Of a DNA stretch of 64,000 nucleotides, positions 32,932 through 42,655 are shown in pieces. Numbering within the stretch: position 1 is the first letter of the stretch; every line of letters begins with the position of its first letter. A program made the translations under genes and the position numbers. This DNA comes from Halomarinibacterium sp034670265 (GTDB taxonomy: Bacteria > Bacteroidota > Bacteroidia > Flavobacteriales > Flavobacteriaceae), in the NCBI GenBank assembly GCA_034670265.1, contig JAXMNU010000002.1, positions 124,001 to 188,000 on the forward strand, written 5' to 3'. The notes under the pieces are model-generated. The model searched no databases, was not told where the DNA came from, and saw nothing but the letters and a program-made list of their open reading frames with translations.

Positions 32932-34293
32932 ATGAGTTCGCGTAGAGATTTCGTAAAAAAGTCGGCAATTATTGGCGCAGGGATTACACTAGCACCACAA
33001 TTTACTTTTGCCGAAAATTTTTCAACTACCAAAGAGAAGTTAAATATCGCCCTTATTGGTGTGGGTTTACGAGGTACTAATCATTTAGAGAATATTTTAT
33101 TTCGCGATGACTGCCATGTAGTTGCCATTTGCGACATTGATGACCGTAGAAATACCATTGCACTAGATTTAATTTCAAAAGCTGGAAAATCGAAGCCACA
33201 AGTCTTTGGAAAAGATGAATATGATTACCGAAATCTTTTAAAGCTAGACAATGTGGATGCCGTTATCATCTCCACTCCCTGGCTCTGGCATACTCGTATG
33301 GCGGTAGATGCCATGAAAGCAGGAAAATATACTGGGCTGGAGGTTTCCGCCGCAAATACAATGGAGGAATGTTGGGATTTGGTAAATACGCACGACGAAA
33401 CGGGTAGCCACCTTATGATTTTAGAAAACGTTTGCTACCGAAGAGATATCATGGCCGTTTTAAATATGGTGAAGCAAAATGTTTTTGGTGAATTGCTACA
33501 TTTTCGATGTGGTTACCAACACGATTTACGATTTGTAAAATTTAATGACGGAAAAACAGCCTACGGAAAAGGCGTCGAATTTGGCGAAAAAGGAATTTCC
33601 GAATCGGCTTGGAGAACACAACATTCCTTACTTCGCAATGCCGATGTGTACCCTACACACGGAGTGGGCCCAATTGCTGTGATGAGTAATATCAATCGAG
33701 GAAATCGGTTTGTTCGAATGAGCTCGATGGCTACTAAAGGAGTAGGTTTACATAATTATATTGTAAAACACGGCGGCGAAGATCACCCTAATGCCAAACT
33801 GAAGTTTAAACAAGGGGACGTCATTACCTCCATGATTGAAACCTCCAATGGTGAAACCATCATTGTAACACACGATTGCAACTCCCCACGCCCCTATTCC
33901 CTCGGATTTAGAGTGCAAGGAAGTGATGGTATTTGGGAGGTCGATGGCAACCGAATTTATATTGAAGACAAAGCTGAAAAACCTCACCGCTGGGATGAAG
34001 CCACCAAATGGTTGGAGCAATACGATCATCCTCTATGGAAAAAGTATGCCGAAAAAGCTACAGGCTCAGGCCACGGCGGAATGGATTTCTTCGTTTTACA
34101 AGCTTTTGTGGAATCGGCTAAACAAAATATAGCACCGCCACTGGATGCCTACGATGCCGCTGCTTGGAGTGCCATTACACCGCTTTCGGAAGTTTCCATT
34201 ACCAACGGTGGTGAAGTACAAGATTTCCCAGACTTCACGCGCGGAAATTGGGTAAAAAGAAAGCCGTATAACTGGATGAAAGATTCGTATTAA
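32932..34293 (+). CDS. GH109-like Gfo/Idh/MocA oxidoreductase, Tat-exported
   Basis: A 453-residue protein. A twin-arginine signal (SRRDFVKK, then a hydrophobic stretch) implies folded export. The Rossmann domain has GVGLRGTNHLENI and DDCHVVAICDIDDR. The sequence NVCYRRDIMAVLNMV, GYQHDLRFVKFNDGKT and YPTHGVGPIAV closely follows NAD-dependent alpha-N-acetylgalactosaminidases of family GH109. The expected reaction is redox-assisted glycoside cleavage, probably of alpha-GalNAc. It heads a three-gene operon with a sugar kinase and a nucleotidyltransferase. The exact substrate is inferred from family likeness. Confidence 0.85.
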   Translation: MSSRRDFVKKSAIIGAGITLAPQFTFAENFSTTKEKLNIALIGVGLRGTNHLENILFRDDCHVVAICDIDDRRNTIALDLISKAGKSKPQVFGKDEYDYRNLLKLDNVDAVIISTPWLWHTRMAVDAMKAGKYTGLEVSAANTMEECWDLVNTHDETGSHLMILENVCYRRDIMAVLNMVKQNVFGELLHFRCGYQHDLRFVKFNDGKTAYGKGVEFGEKGISESAWRTQHSLLRNADVYPTHGVGPIAVMSNINRGNRFVRMSSMATKGVGLHNYIVKHGGEDHPNAKLKFKQGDVITSMIETSNGETIIVTHDCNSPRPYSLGFRVQGSDGIWEVDGNRIYIEDKAEKPHRWDEATKWLEQYDHPLWKKYAEKATGSGHGGMDFFVLQAFVESAKQNIAPPLDAYDAAAWSAITPLSEVSITNGGEVQDFPDFTRGNWVKRKPYNWMKDSY

Positions 34294-34295
34294 TC

Positions 34296-35396
34296 TTGCG
34301 AAAAACTCCGAAGCATATCGTAATAAAAACACCCGCACGCATCTGTCTATTTGGGGATCACCAGGACTATTTGGGACTGCCCATAATTGCCTGTGTTATT
34401 AATCGATATATGACTTTTGAAGCCAAGAAAAATAATTCAGATTGCTTTGAAATTATAATGCCCGATATTGAAAAAAAACGATGCATTCCTTTAAATGAAA
34501 AATTACGAATAGTCGAAACACCCACCGACTTTTTTATTGCGGGTTTGAATGTGGCTAAACGTTATGGTTGTATTCCTTCGGAAGGGTTTACAGTAACTAT
34601 TACCAGTGATATCCCTATTAACGCAGGGGTTTCCAGTTCTTCGGCATTAGTGGTGGGATGGATACATTTTTTACTGAAAGCCTTTGGTGCTTCGGAAGAA
34701 ATCACTCCCGAATTCATCGCCCAACTCGCTTACGAAGCTGAAGTCGTAGAACACAACTCCCCTGGCGGAAAAATGGACCAATACACCATCGCCTTGGGAA
34801 ATACCATTTATTTGGAAACGGGTGCAAAAACAAATTTTCAAAATTTAGTGTCAAATTTGGAAAGGCTTATTTTAGCCGAATCAGGCATTGGGAAAGAAAC
34901 CATTGGCACCCTAAAAAACACTCGGGAGTTTGCTGAAAAGGCAATCAAGAAAGTGAAAGATTTTGATTCAACATTTGAAATAAACAAAGCAACGATTTCA
35001 GATATTTCAAAATATGCGAGTGTTTTGGACGATGCACTCCTTCCCTACTTTGAAGCAGCGATTGAAAATCATCAAATTACATTGCAAGCCCTTTCCGAAT
35101 GGCAACAACCAAATCCTAATTATAAGGCTTTAAGTGAATTAATGACTAAACACCACAGCATTTTAAAAGAAAAACTACAGGTTTCGCACAAAATAATTGA
35201 CACGATGCTTACTTCGGCAGTTAAAGCAGGAGCCTATGGCGGGAAAATTGTGGGTTCTGGCGGTGGTGGCTGTGCGGTGGTATTGGCTCCCAAAGAAAAA
35301 GAGACAGCCATTGTAAAAGCATTTTTAAACGCAGGAGCCAAAGCGGCGTATCCAGTCACCATTTCTAACGGAAGTAATCTAAGCTATGAAGCATAA
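34296..35396 (+). CDS. GHMP-family sugar kinase (galactokinase-like)
   Basis: A 366-residue kinase starting at TTG two bases after the previous stop. The galactokinase-type sugar signature appears as FGDHQDYLG (19-27). The GHMP phosphate loop is INAGVSSSSALVVG (108-121), and the third motif is GSGGGGCAVVLAP near the C-terminus. It probably phosphorylates the anomeric carbon of galactose, GalNAc or a related sugar. Context with a GH109-like enzyme and a nucleotidyltransferase supports an amino-sugar or galactose salvage role. It overlaps the next gene by eleven bases. Confidence 0.85.
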   Translation: MRKTPKHIVIKTPARICLFGDHQDYLGLPIIACVINRYMTFEAKKNNSDCFEIIMPDIEKKRCIPLNEKLRIVETPTDFFIAGLNVAKRYGCIPSEGFTVTITSDIPINAGVSSSSALVVGWIHFLLKAFGASEEITPEFIAQLAYEAEVVEHNSPGGKMDQYTIALGNTIYLETGAKTNFQNLVSNLERLILAESGIGKETIGTLKNTREFAEKAIKKVKDFDSTFEINKATISDISKYASVLDDALLPYFEAAIENHQITLQALSEWQQPNPNYKALSELMTKHHSILKEKLQVSHKIIDTMLTSAVKAGAYGGKIVGSGGGGCAVVLAPKEKETAIVKAFLNAGAKAAYPVTISNGSNLSYEA

Positions 35397-36201
35397 CACC
35401 CTTATTATATTGGCCGCAGGTGCTTCCTCCCGAATGAAAAAATCTTTGGATAACACCTCAGATTTTAAAGGAAAAGCCTTAATGCCGTTGGGAAAAGGAA
35501 AACAACCCGTGCTTACCTATTTGCTTCAAAATGCGAAAGCGGCCGGATATCAAAAAATCATTCTCGTTGTGGGGAAAGAAGCGGTTGCTTTTAAAAGTTT
35601 TATCAATCAATTAAAGGGTTTTGATGTCATTGAAATCCTATTTGCTACACAACACATTCCAACCGATAGAGAAAAACCTTTAGGCACGGCTGATGCGGTA
35701 TATCAAACACTAGAACAATACCCTGAACTAAAAAACGAGATTTTTACGGTCTGTAATAGTGATAATCTCTACTCGGTGAAGGCATTGCGACTATTACGAG
35801 ACGAGCCCTCTAAAAATGCCTTTATTAGCTACGATAGAGACGGATTACAATTTCCCGAAGCACGGATTCGCTCGTTTGCTTTAGTGGTCACCAATGACCA
35901 TGACCAATTAGTGGATATCATTGAAAAACCCAGTGATAAAGAGGCTTCAACATATCAAGACACGCAAGGTATCTTACGAGTGAGTATGAATGTATGGAAG
36001 CTCAACGGCGGGGATGCCTATTCTTTTTTACGAGATTGCCCTTTGCATCCTATACGTAACGAAAAAGAACTTCCCAACTCGATTTTAAATATGGTAAAAG
36101 CAGGCGTTCTGGTAAAAGGCATCCCACTCAAAGAGCACGTGCCTGATTTGACGTCGAAAGAGGATATAGAAGTTTTTGAAAAGTATTTGAAAAATGAATA
36201 A
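35386..36201 (+). CDS. Sugar-phosphate nucleotidyltransferase
   Basis: A 271-residue GT-A-like NTP-transferase. The N-terminal nucleotide-binding signature is LILAAGASSRMKKS, then a conserved lysine in FKGKALMPLG. TVCNSDNLYSV supplies the metal-binding acidic position, and LVDIIEKP is the sugar-site block. It would condense a sugar-1-phosphate made by the upstream kinase with NTP to give an NDP-sugar. It is translationally coupled to that kinase. UDP- versus dTDP- or other specificity cannot be told. Confidence 0.84.
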   Translation: MKHNTLIILAAGASSRMKKSLDNTSDFKGKALMPLGKGKQPVLTYLLQNAKAAGYQKIILVVGKEAVAFKSFINQLKGFDVIEILFATQHIPTDREKPLGTADAVYQTLEQYPELKNEIFTVCNSDNLYSVKALRLLRDEPSKNAFISYDRDGLQFPEARIRSFALVVTNDHDQLVDIIEKPSDKEASTYQDTQGILRVSMNVWKLNGGDAYSFLRDCPLHPIRNEKELPNSILNMVKAGVLVKGIPLKEHVPDLTSKEDIEVFEKYLKNE

Positions 36202-36283
36202 TTCATTTTAAGTAACTTTACTGGTAATAGACAATAAAAGTTATGAAATTAACAAGTTGTATATAATGTCTTAAATTAAAGTG

Positions 36284-36502
36284 ATGGAATCAATTTATGT
36301 TCGATTATTAAATGAAGGAACTGAAGTATGGAAGCCATATAAAGGCGAGCAAATCTCATCAAAGGTTTATAGGTTAATTAGTGAACAAGAGCTTGATGAG
36401 AATAATGTAAAACCTGAATTCAAACCCGGTGATATAGTTAGAGTTGAAATTAAAAAATTCTCTGATGGTCAGTTCTTAACAGCTTTTGCTTTGTATTTTT
36501 AA
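36284..36502 (+). CDS. Small hypothetical protein (72 aa)
   Basis: A 72-residue protein starting at ATG 36284 (a GTG lies one codon earlier). It reads as a compact beta fold: IYVRLLNEGTEVWKPY, SSKVYRLISEQEL, FKPGDIVRVEIKKFSDG, AFALYF. The spacing of strands is like small SH3/OB-type barrels. No family is recognised. It lies alone between the sugar operon and aconitase and ends before a strong bidirectional terminator, which supports it being a real gene. Confidence 0.6.
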   Translation: MESIYVRLLNEGTEVWKPYKGEQISSKVYRLISEQELDENNVKPEFKPGDIVRVEIKKFSDGQFLTAFALYF

Positions 36503-36555
36503 GTCACTAACACACAATAAATACCTTTACACGACATATTTCCTTCAAAATTTGC

Positions 36556-36586
36556 AAAAAAAAAGCCCCAATCTGGGGCTTTTTTT
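36556..36586. terminator. Bidirectional terminator
   Basis: GCCCCA-ATC-TGGGGC is flanked by a run of A on the left and T on the right. It can end the small plus-strand gene and the minus-strand aconitase gene, whose stop codon lies in its T-run. Confidence 0.9.
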
Positions 36587-38855
36587 ATTTAGCATTCTGC
36601 TTTTTTATTAAGTTTAGGGCAGAGCCTTCTCGATACCAAGCAATTTGCGCTTCGTTATAGGTATGATTGGTTTTAATCATATCCTTGCTACCATCTTTAT
36701 GCACTACTTCAATCGTTAATGGCGTATCGGGAGCAAAGTTTGCGATATCCACAAAGTTAAATGTATCGTCCTCTTGGATTAGGTCGTAATCGTTTTCATT
36801 AGCAAACGTCAACGCCAACATTCCCTGCTTCTTTAGGTTGGTTTCGTGAATACGTGCAAAGGATTTTACCAATACCGCAGCTACTCCTAAAAAGCGAGGC
36901 TGCATCGCTGCGTGCTCTCTGGAAGAACCTTCACCGTAGTTATGGTCACCCACCACAATGGTTTTAATGCCTTGTGCTTTGTAGGCTCGTTGCGTATCGG
37001 GTACACCTCCGTATTCACCATCCAATTGGTTTTTTACAAAGTTGGTTTTCTTATTAAAGGCATTTACCGCTCCAATAAGCGTATTGTTAGAGATGTTATC
37101 CAAATGCCCTCTAAAACGCAACCAAGGTCCCGCCATCGAGATATGGTCTGTTGTACATTTTCCAAAGGCTTTAATCAATAATTTCACGTCTTGAAGTTCA
37201 CTGTCTTTAATAGGTACAAACGGTTCTAACAGCTGCAATCTTTCAGAAGATTCATCCACTTTTACTACCACGCCACTTCCGTCTTCCACAGGTTCTAAAT
37301 ACCCATTGTCTTTCACTTCAAAACCTTTTGGAGGTAATTCCCATCCTGTTGGCTCGTCCAACATCACTTCTTCCCCATCTTCATTAATCAACTTATCGGT
37401 CATTGGGTTAAAATCCAATCGACCAGCAATGGCAATCGCAGCCGTAATTTCGGGTGATGCCACAAAAGCGTGCGTATTTGGGTTTCCGTCGGCTCGCTTG
37501 GCAAAGTTTCGGTTAAACGAATGTACAATAGAGTTTTTAGGCGCATTCTTTGGATCTTCATAACGAGCCCACTGCCCAATACAAGGCCCGCATGCGTTGG
37601 TGAAAATGGTAGCGTCTAGTTTTTCAAAAACTTGCAAAATCCCATCTCTATCTGCTGTATAGCGAACCTGTTCCGAACCTGGGTTAATCCCGAATTCGGC
37701 TTTGGTTTTTAGCTTTTTATCTAAGGCTTGTTGTGCAATGGAAGCCGCTCTAGAAAGGTCTTCGTAGGAAGAGTTGGTACACGAACCTATCAATCCCCAC
37801 TCAACTTTTAATGGCCATTCATTCTTAATCGCCTTGTCGCGCATCGTTCCCACGGGAGTGGCTAAATCGGGTGTAAAAGGACCGTTTAGTAATGGCATTA
37901 ATTCATCTAAATTGATATCGATTACTTGGTCAAAATACTGCTCTGGATTAGCATATACTTCGTCATCTGCGGTTAAGTATTCTTTAATTTTATTGGCTTC
38001 ATCGGCAACATCGGCTCTGTCAGTCGCACGTAAATAGCGGTCCATCGACTCATCGTAACCAAATGTAGAAGTGGTTGCACCAATTTCGGCACCCATATTA
38101 CAAATGGTTCCTTTACCCGTACACGACATCGCTTTGGCTCCAGGTCCAAAATATTCAACAATAGCCCCAGTTCCACCTTTTACGGTAAGAATCTCAGCTA
38201 CTTTTAAAATCACATCTTTTGGTGCCGTCCAACCTGAAAGTTTTCCGGTTAAACGTACTCCTATAAGTTTCGGAAATTTTAATTCCCATGCCATTCCAGC
38301 CATCACATCCACAGCATCGGCACCTCCTACTCCAATGGCTACCATTCCCAATCCACCAGCATTCACGGTATGCGAATCGGTACCAATCATCATTCCGCCA
38401 GGGAAGGCATAATTTTCAAGTACTACTTGGTGAATAATTCCAGCACCCGGTTTCCAGAAACCAATTCCGTATTTATCGGAAACAGATTCTAAAAAGTGAA
38501 ATACTTCGTTACTAGAAGACAACGCCGATTTCAAATCTTGTGCAGCTCCAGATTTCGCCTGAATCAAGTGATCACAATGCACGGTTGTAGGCACGGCAAC
38601 TTTTGGCTTCCCTGCTTGCATAAACTGAAGCAACGCCATTTGCGCCGTTGCATCCTGACACGCAATTCTATCGGGTGCAAAATCAACGTAGTCTTTACCA
38701 CGGCTATAAACTTTGGAAGGATTTCCATCCCAAAGATGACTGTATAATATTTTTTCTGAAAGGGTTAAAGGTTTTCCAACAATTTCACGTGCTTTATTTA
38801 CACGTTGAGGGAATTTGGAATACACCTCTTTTATCATGTCTATGTCAAATGCCAT
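36585..38855 (-). CDS. acn: Aconitate hydratase
   Basis: A 756-residue citrate/isocitrate isomerase of the TCA cycle, of the mitochondrial-like type by length. 4Fe-4S ligands appear in GSCTNSSYEDL and ACGPCIGQW. Other family blocks are GTDSHTVNAGGLGMVAIGVGG (read as two adjoining pieces) and the C-terminal swivel GDHNYGEGSSREHAA. The start is MAFDIDMIKE; a frame opening 16 codons earlier crosses a TAATTTTG promoter-like box. It is a stand-alone gene with a bidirectional terminator. Confidence 0.96.
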   Translation of the reverse strand: MAFDIDMIKEVYSKFPQRVNKAREIVGKPLTLSEKILYSHLWDGNPSKVYSRGKDYVDFAPDRIACQDATAQMALLQFMQAGKPKVAVPTTVHCDHLIQAKSGAAQDLKSALSSSNEVFHFLESVSDKYGIGFWKPGAGIIHQVVLENYAFPGGMMIGTDSHTVNAGGLGMVAIGVGGADAVDVMAGMAWELKFPKLIGVRLTGKLSGWTAPKDVILKVAEILTVKGGTGAIVEYFGPGAKAMSCTGKGTICNMGAEIGATTSTFGYDESMDRYLRATDRADVADEANKIKEYLTADDEVYANPEQYFDQVIDINLDELMPLLNGPFTPDLATPVGTMRDKAIKNEWPLKVEWGLIGSCTNSSYEDLSRAASIAQQALDKKLKTKAEFGINPGSEQVRYTADRDGILQVFEKLDATIFTNACGPCIGQWARYEDPKNAPKNSIVHSFNRNFAKRADGNPNTHAFVASPEITAAIAIAGRLDFNPMTDKLINEDGEEVMLDEPTGWELPPKGFEVKDNGYLEPVEDGSGVVVKVDESSERLQLLEPFVPIKDSELQDVKLLIKAFGKCTTDHISMAGPWLRFRGHLDNISNNTLIGAVNAFNKKTNFVKNQLDGEYGGVPDTQRAYKAQGIKTIVVGDHNYGEGSSREHAAMQPRFLGVAAVLVKSFARIHETNLKKQGMLALTFANENDYDLIQEDDTFNFVDIANFAPDTPLTIEVVHKDGSKDMIKTNHTYNEAQIAWYREGSALNLIKKQNAK

Positions 38856-38882
38856 ATTTTTTGTCGTTTTTTTGAAGTCTTG

Positions 38883-38890
38883 CAAAATTA
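38883..38890 (-). promoter_or_regulatory. -7 element of the aconitase promoter
   Basis: The minus strand reads TAATTTTG (TAnnTTTG), about 28 bases upstream of the aconitase ATG. The -33 box is not clear. Confidence 0.4.
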
Positions 38891-39025
38891 CAAAATTTAC
38901 CAATAATTTAAAAATAATCCAATGAATTAGCTACTTTGATGAATATTATTCAATAAATAGCAATTTTTAATGATTATTTTTAGCTATTAGCTAAAAATAT
39001 TATAAGAATTTTATCAAATTCACAA

Positions 39026-40168
39026 TTATGATCTACTCATCAGCTTTTTAAAAATGGGCATATCTCTTATATCCATAAGTGGTTTTTCGTAAAAACGATA
39101 TAAAACATACGAAAGCACTATGGTAATCACTAAGTAACCTACTGAAAAAACAAGTTTATACAAAAGCGTATTCTCATCAATTTCAATAATAAAATGCATT
39201 AGCTGAAGAATGATAGAATAATGCAACAAATACATAGAATATGAAATAATACTGATGAAGGTAACTGGTTTTAAAATAGTAGTTGATGCCGATTTAATAC
39301 TTGACAATACTGGTAATGAAAAAGCAATAAAAATAGAGCACAGCGGCAAATAAAAAACATTTAAGAATAGCGGAGTGGTTTCTGAGTTCATCCCCAATTG
39401 TCCTATGATAATGTGCATTACAGCAAAAAGGAATAGTGCTAAAAAGAAAAAAAGACTTTTATGTTTTTTCCAATGTTTTGGAAAGTTTATTGAAAGATAT
39501 GCTGCTAAAACTCCGTAGTAAATAGCATCGATTCTATAGAGGACAACCGCTTTTAAATTGATATTCCAGTATTCTAATGAAGTAGCCCCAAGAGTACTGT
39601 TATAGATAAGCTTGGTTACAAAAAAAAACAGAATAATAAAGATAGTTACTAAGAGAAAGATAGCTTTTCTTGATATTTTAAACTTAGGAAGCACTAGTAA
39701 ATATAGTAATAGCGGACCTAATATATAGGCAAATTCTTCAATGGGAAGACTCCACGATTCAGTAAAAAAAATGTCCATCCCAAAGGTGGTATTTTGAAGA
39801 AAACCAAAATACATCCACAGTGTTTCTGGCAATTCTCTACCTAAGTAAAAAACCACAAAAATATTGAGTATAAGTACTAAGTAGTAATTGGGGAGTGTTC
39901 GAAACCAACGCCTAATGAGGAAGTAAAACAAGTGTTTAGGATTAAAGTGTTCTTTAGTGAAAATTCTGAAAAGAATTCTTCCAATTAGAAATCCGCTTAA
40001 CACAAAAAATATTTCGACCCCCATGACGCCAGATAAGCGCAGTAGAGAATAAAACGAGCCTTCTGTTTCTGGAAATACCCACAACGCGTGAGAACACACC
40101 ACAAATAATATCGCTGTGGTTCGCATGATATCGAGTCCAAATATCCGCTTGGAGTAATCTATTTTCAA
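39026..40168 (-). CDS. Acyltransferase family 3 (OafA/YrhL-like) membrane protein
   Basis: A 380-residue integral membrane protein with about ten helices. The N-terminal block FGLDIMRTTAILFVVCSHA carries the catalytic-type histidine of acyltransferase-3 enzymes. GVEIFFVLSGFLIGRI follows, then a RWFRTLPNYYLVL loop. These proteins O-acetylate surface polysaccharides, lipids or peptidoglycan. The target is unknown, and no polysaccharide gene cluster is adjacent. It is a solitary gene between aconitase and the moxR unit. Confidence 0.9.
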   Translation of the reverse strand: MKIDYSKRIFGLDIMRTTAILFVVCSHALWVFPETEGSFYSLLRLSGVMGVEIFFVLSGFLIGRILFRIFTKEHFNPKHLFYFLIRRWFRTLPNYYLVLILNIFVVFYLGRELPETLWMYFGFLQNTTFGMDIFFTESWSLPIEEFAYILGPLLLYLLVLPKFKISRKAIFLLVTIFIILFFFVTKLIYNSTLGATSLEYWNINLKAVVLYRIDAIYYGVLAAYLSINFPKHWKKHKSLFFFLALFLFAVMHIIIGQLGMNSETTPLFLNVFYLPLCSIFIAFSLPVLSSIKSASTTILKPVTFISIISYSMYLLHYSIILQLMHFIIEIDENTLLYKLVFSVGYLVITIVLSYVLYRFYEKPLMDIRDMPIFKKLMSRS

Positions 40169-40218
40169 AAAGAAGTATTTTCAGTTTTAACGAATATACT
40201 GAAAATGGCTAAAGGAAG

Positions 40219-41172
40219 TTAATACAATCCTTGAATAATCCCTTCAATGGTTAAGCCTTCGGCTTCTGCTTTGTAGTTTTTGATAAGACGATGACGAAGC
40301 ACGCCAATGGCTGCTTTTTGAACATCTTCGATATCGGGAGAGAATTTTCCGTGTAAGGCTGCATTTGCTTTTGCAGCTAAGATAAGGTTCTGTGAAGCAC
40401 GCGGACCCGCTCCCCAATCGATATAATCTTTTACTATTTGTGGTGAAGCATCGCTTTTAGGACGTGTTTTGCCTACAAGAGTCACAGCATATTCAATCAC
40501 GTTATCTGCTACAGGGATTCTTCGTATTAAGTGCTGATATTTTATAATCTCTTCGGCAGTAAATAACGGATTTACTTGATAATCCAAATCGGCAGTAGTT
40601 GCTTTTACTACCTCAACTTCTTCAGAAAAAGAAGGGTAATCGAGGTTAATAGCAAACATAAAACGGTCAAGTTGTGCCTCAGGTAATGGATATGTTCCTT
40701 CTTGCTCAATTGGGTTTTGCGTTGCCAACACAAAATAAGGCAAATCGAGTTTGTAGTGATTTCCAGCAACCGTTACTGCGCGCTCTTGCATTGCTTCTAA
40801 AAGTGCTGCTTGTGTCTTAGGTGGGGTACGGTTAATCTCATCTGCGAGTATGATATTAGCAAAAATAGGTCCTTTGATGAATTTAAATTCCCGATTGTTG
40901 TCCAATATTTCTGAACCCAAAATATCGCTTGGCATTAAATCTGGCGTAAACTGGATTCTTTTAAATTTAAGCCCTAATGCTTCTGCCACGGTGTTTACTA
41001 AAAGTGTTTTAGCAAGACCAGGAACGCCAATTAATAATGCGTGTCCGCCAGAAAAAATAGATAGCAGCACTTGCTCTACTACTTCGTCTTGACCAACGAT
41101 TACTTTTTTAATTTCAGATTTTAAAGCGTTGTATTTGGAAACTAACTGTTCCACAGCAGCAACATCAGACAT
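40219..41172 (-). CDS. MoxR family AAA+ ATPase
   Basis: A 317-residue AAA+ chaperone. Walker A is GVPGLAKT (49-56), Walker B is IILADEINRTPPK, sensor-1 region VLATQNPIEQEG, and PLPEAQLDRFMF holds the arginine-finger region. The C-terminal lid has GPRASQNLILAAKANA. MoxR proteins usually act with von Willebrand-domain partners in protein maturation; none is encoded here. It lies 19 bases after the SurA-like gene and so ends the envelope-folding operon. Confidence 0.95.
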   Translation of the reverse strand: MSDVAAVEQLVSKYNALKSEIKKVIVGQDEVVEQVLLSIFSGGHALLIGVPGLAKTLLVNTVAEALGLKFKRIQFTPDLMPSDILGSEILDNNREFKFIKGPIFANIILADEINRTPPKTQAALLEAMQERAVTVAGNHYKLDLPYFVLATQNPIEQEGTYPLPEAQLDRFMFAINLDYPSFSEEVEVVKATTADLDYQVNPLFTAEEIIKYQHLIRRIPVADNVIEYAVTLVGKTRPKSDASPQIVKDYIDWGAGPRASQNLILAAKANAALHGKFSPDIEDVQKAAIGVLRHRLIKNYKAEAEGLTIEGIIQGLY

Positions 41173-41191
41173 AAGTTTTAATTTCTATGGG

Positions 41192-42655
41192 TTAGTTATT
41201 AAGCCAATTACTTGAAAATTGGCAATCGTTATAGTCCCTATTGACATTTACGTAGGTCTCTTTTATTTTTTTATCCTGCCACTTTTCAATAGCTCTAATT
41301 TGTTTTTCTTTTAAAGCTAGTTCTTTAATTTTCTCGTAATCCTTACTATAATCGGCAGGATGTTCTGCATATTTTTTAGTAACAGTAAGAATTTTGAAAC
41401 TACTTTTTCCTGTATAATCTCTATCGGTAAACACTTTTGAAACTTCTCCCTCTTCAAGATTATAGACTTGTGCACTAAGTGTTGGATCCATTTTGGTTAA
41501 ATCGAAACGAGTATCAAAAGACACTGGATTTACCAACTGACCTCCGTTATTTTTAGTTTCTTTTTCATCTGAAAATTTTCTGGCTGCTTCCGCAAATTCA
41601 ATGTTTCCAGCAACTATTTCAGTACGAATGGAATCTATTTTAACTCTTGCTTGATCAATTACTTCTTGTGAAACATCTGGAAAAAGAATAATGTGTCGCA
41701 CATCAATTTCTTGACCTCTTACCTTATCTACCGTAACAATGTGGAAACCAAATTCAGTTTCAAATGGTTCACTTACTTCGCCTTCTAGCAAGGAAAAAGC
41801 AACATCTTTAAACTCTTTTGCAAAAGGTGAATTCTTTTTAATTCCTTCTATTAATCCACCTCGCGAAGCAGAACCATCTTTGGAATACAATACCGCCTTG
41901 GTCGCAAAACTAGAGCCGTTTTCTATTATATCTCTTCTAAACTCATTGAGCTTATCGATGACTTTCTTTTTGGCTTCTTCAGTAATTTCTGGTTCAATCA
42001 AAATTTGTGCAACCTCCACTTCAGCGCTAAAAATTGGTCTATCGTCTTCTGGAATGGAAAAGAAAAACTGACGCACTTCCTCTGGTGTCACCTCAACATC
42101 TTCCACTACCTTTTGCTGCATTCTATTCCCTAACATTATTGTTTTGTTGGTACTAAAAAGCTCATCGCGTAATTCTTGAATGCTCTCCTTTTTATAAAAT
42201 TGAGCTACTTTTTCTTCGTCACCGCCAAATTGATTAATAATATAAGCCAATTGTTGATCGAGTGTTTGGTTTACTTCATCATCTGAAACTATTAAACTAT
42301 CCACTTTTGCATGATGTGCATACAGTTTATCTTCCATGAGTTTTCCCAAAAGTTGACAACGAGTTACATCCTCAATAGAAATTCCTTGTTGTTGTAACTC
42401 TAAATATCCTTTGTCGATATCGCTATCTAAAACCACATACTCACCTATCACTGCAGAAACGCCTTCGGCTTTAAAACGTGTAAAAGGTTTAATAGTATCG
42501 TTAACCTTTGGTTTTGTTCCTATTTCCTCTTTTATTACATTGGTGCTGTCGATAACTACCTCTTGCGCTTGAAGCGAAAGAAAGGAAAGGAATACTAGTA
42601 GTAAACCGAACTTATTGTTGGGGGTATATTTCAAACGTTTTATTTTTAATTGCAT
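41192..42655 (-). CDS. SurA-like periplasmic peptidylprolyl isomerase
   Basis: A 487-residue periplasmic folding factor. The signal peptide has a basic N-terminus and hydrophobic core ending SLQAQ. The SurA-type N-terminal helical domain follows (AVIGEYVVLDSDIDKGYLEL, VTRCQLLGKLMEDKLY). Two parvulin domains are visible around ILIEPEITEEAKKKV...EFGFHIVTVDKVRG and VRHIILFPDVS...TGKSSFKILTV. I start at ATG 42655, overlapping the previous gene; a TTG at 42634 is also possible. It acts on outer-membrane proteins. Confidence 0.9.
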   Translation of the reverse strand: MQLKIKRLKYTPNNKFGLLLVFLSFLSLQAQEVVIDSTNVIKEEIGTKPKVNDTIKPFTRFKAEGVSAVIGEYVVLDSDIDKGYLELQQQGISIEDVTRCQLLGKLMEDKLYAHHAKVDSLIVSDDEVNQTLDQQLAYIINQFGGDEEKVAQFYKKESIQELRDELFSTNKTIMLGNRMQQKVVEDVEVTPEEVRQFFFSIPEDDRPIFSAEVEVAQILIEPEITEEAKKKVIDKLNEFRRDIIENGSSFATKAVLYSKDGSASRGGLIEGIKKNSPFAKEFKDVAFSLLEGEVSEPFETEFGFHIVTVDKVRGQEIDVRHIILFPDVSQEVIDQARVKIDSIRTEIVAGNIEFAEAARKFSDEKETKNNGGQLVNPVSFDTRFDLTKMDPTLSAQVYNLEEGEVSKVFTDRDYTGKSSFKILTVTKKYAEHPADYSKDYEKIKELALKEKQIRAIEKWQDKKIKETYVNVNRDYNDCQFSSNWLNN

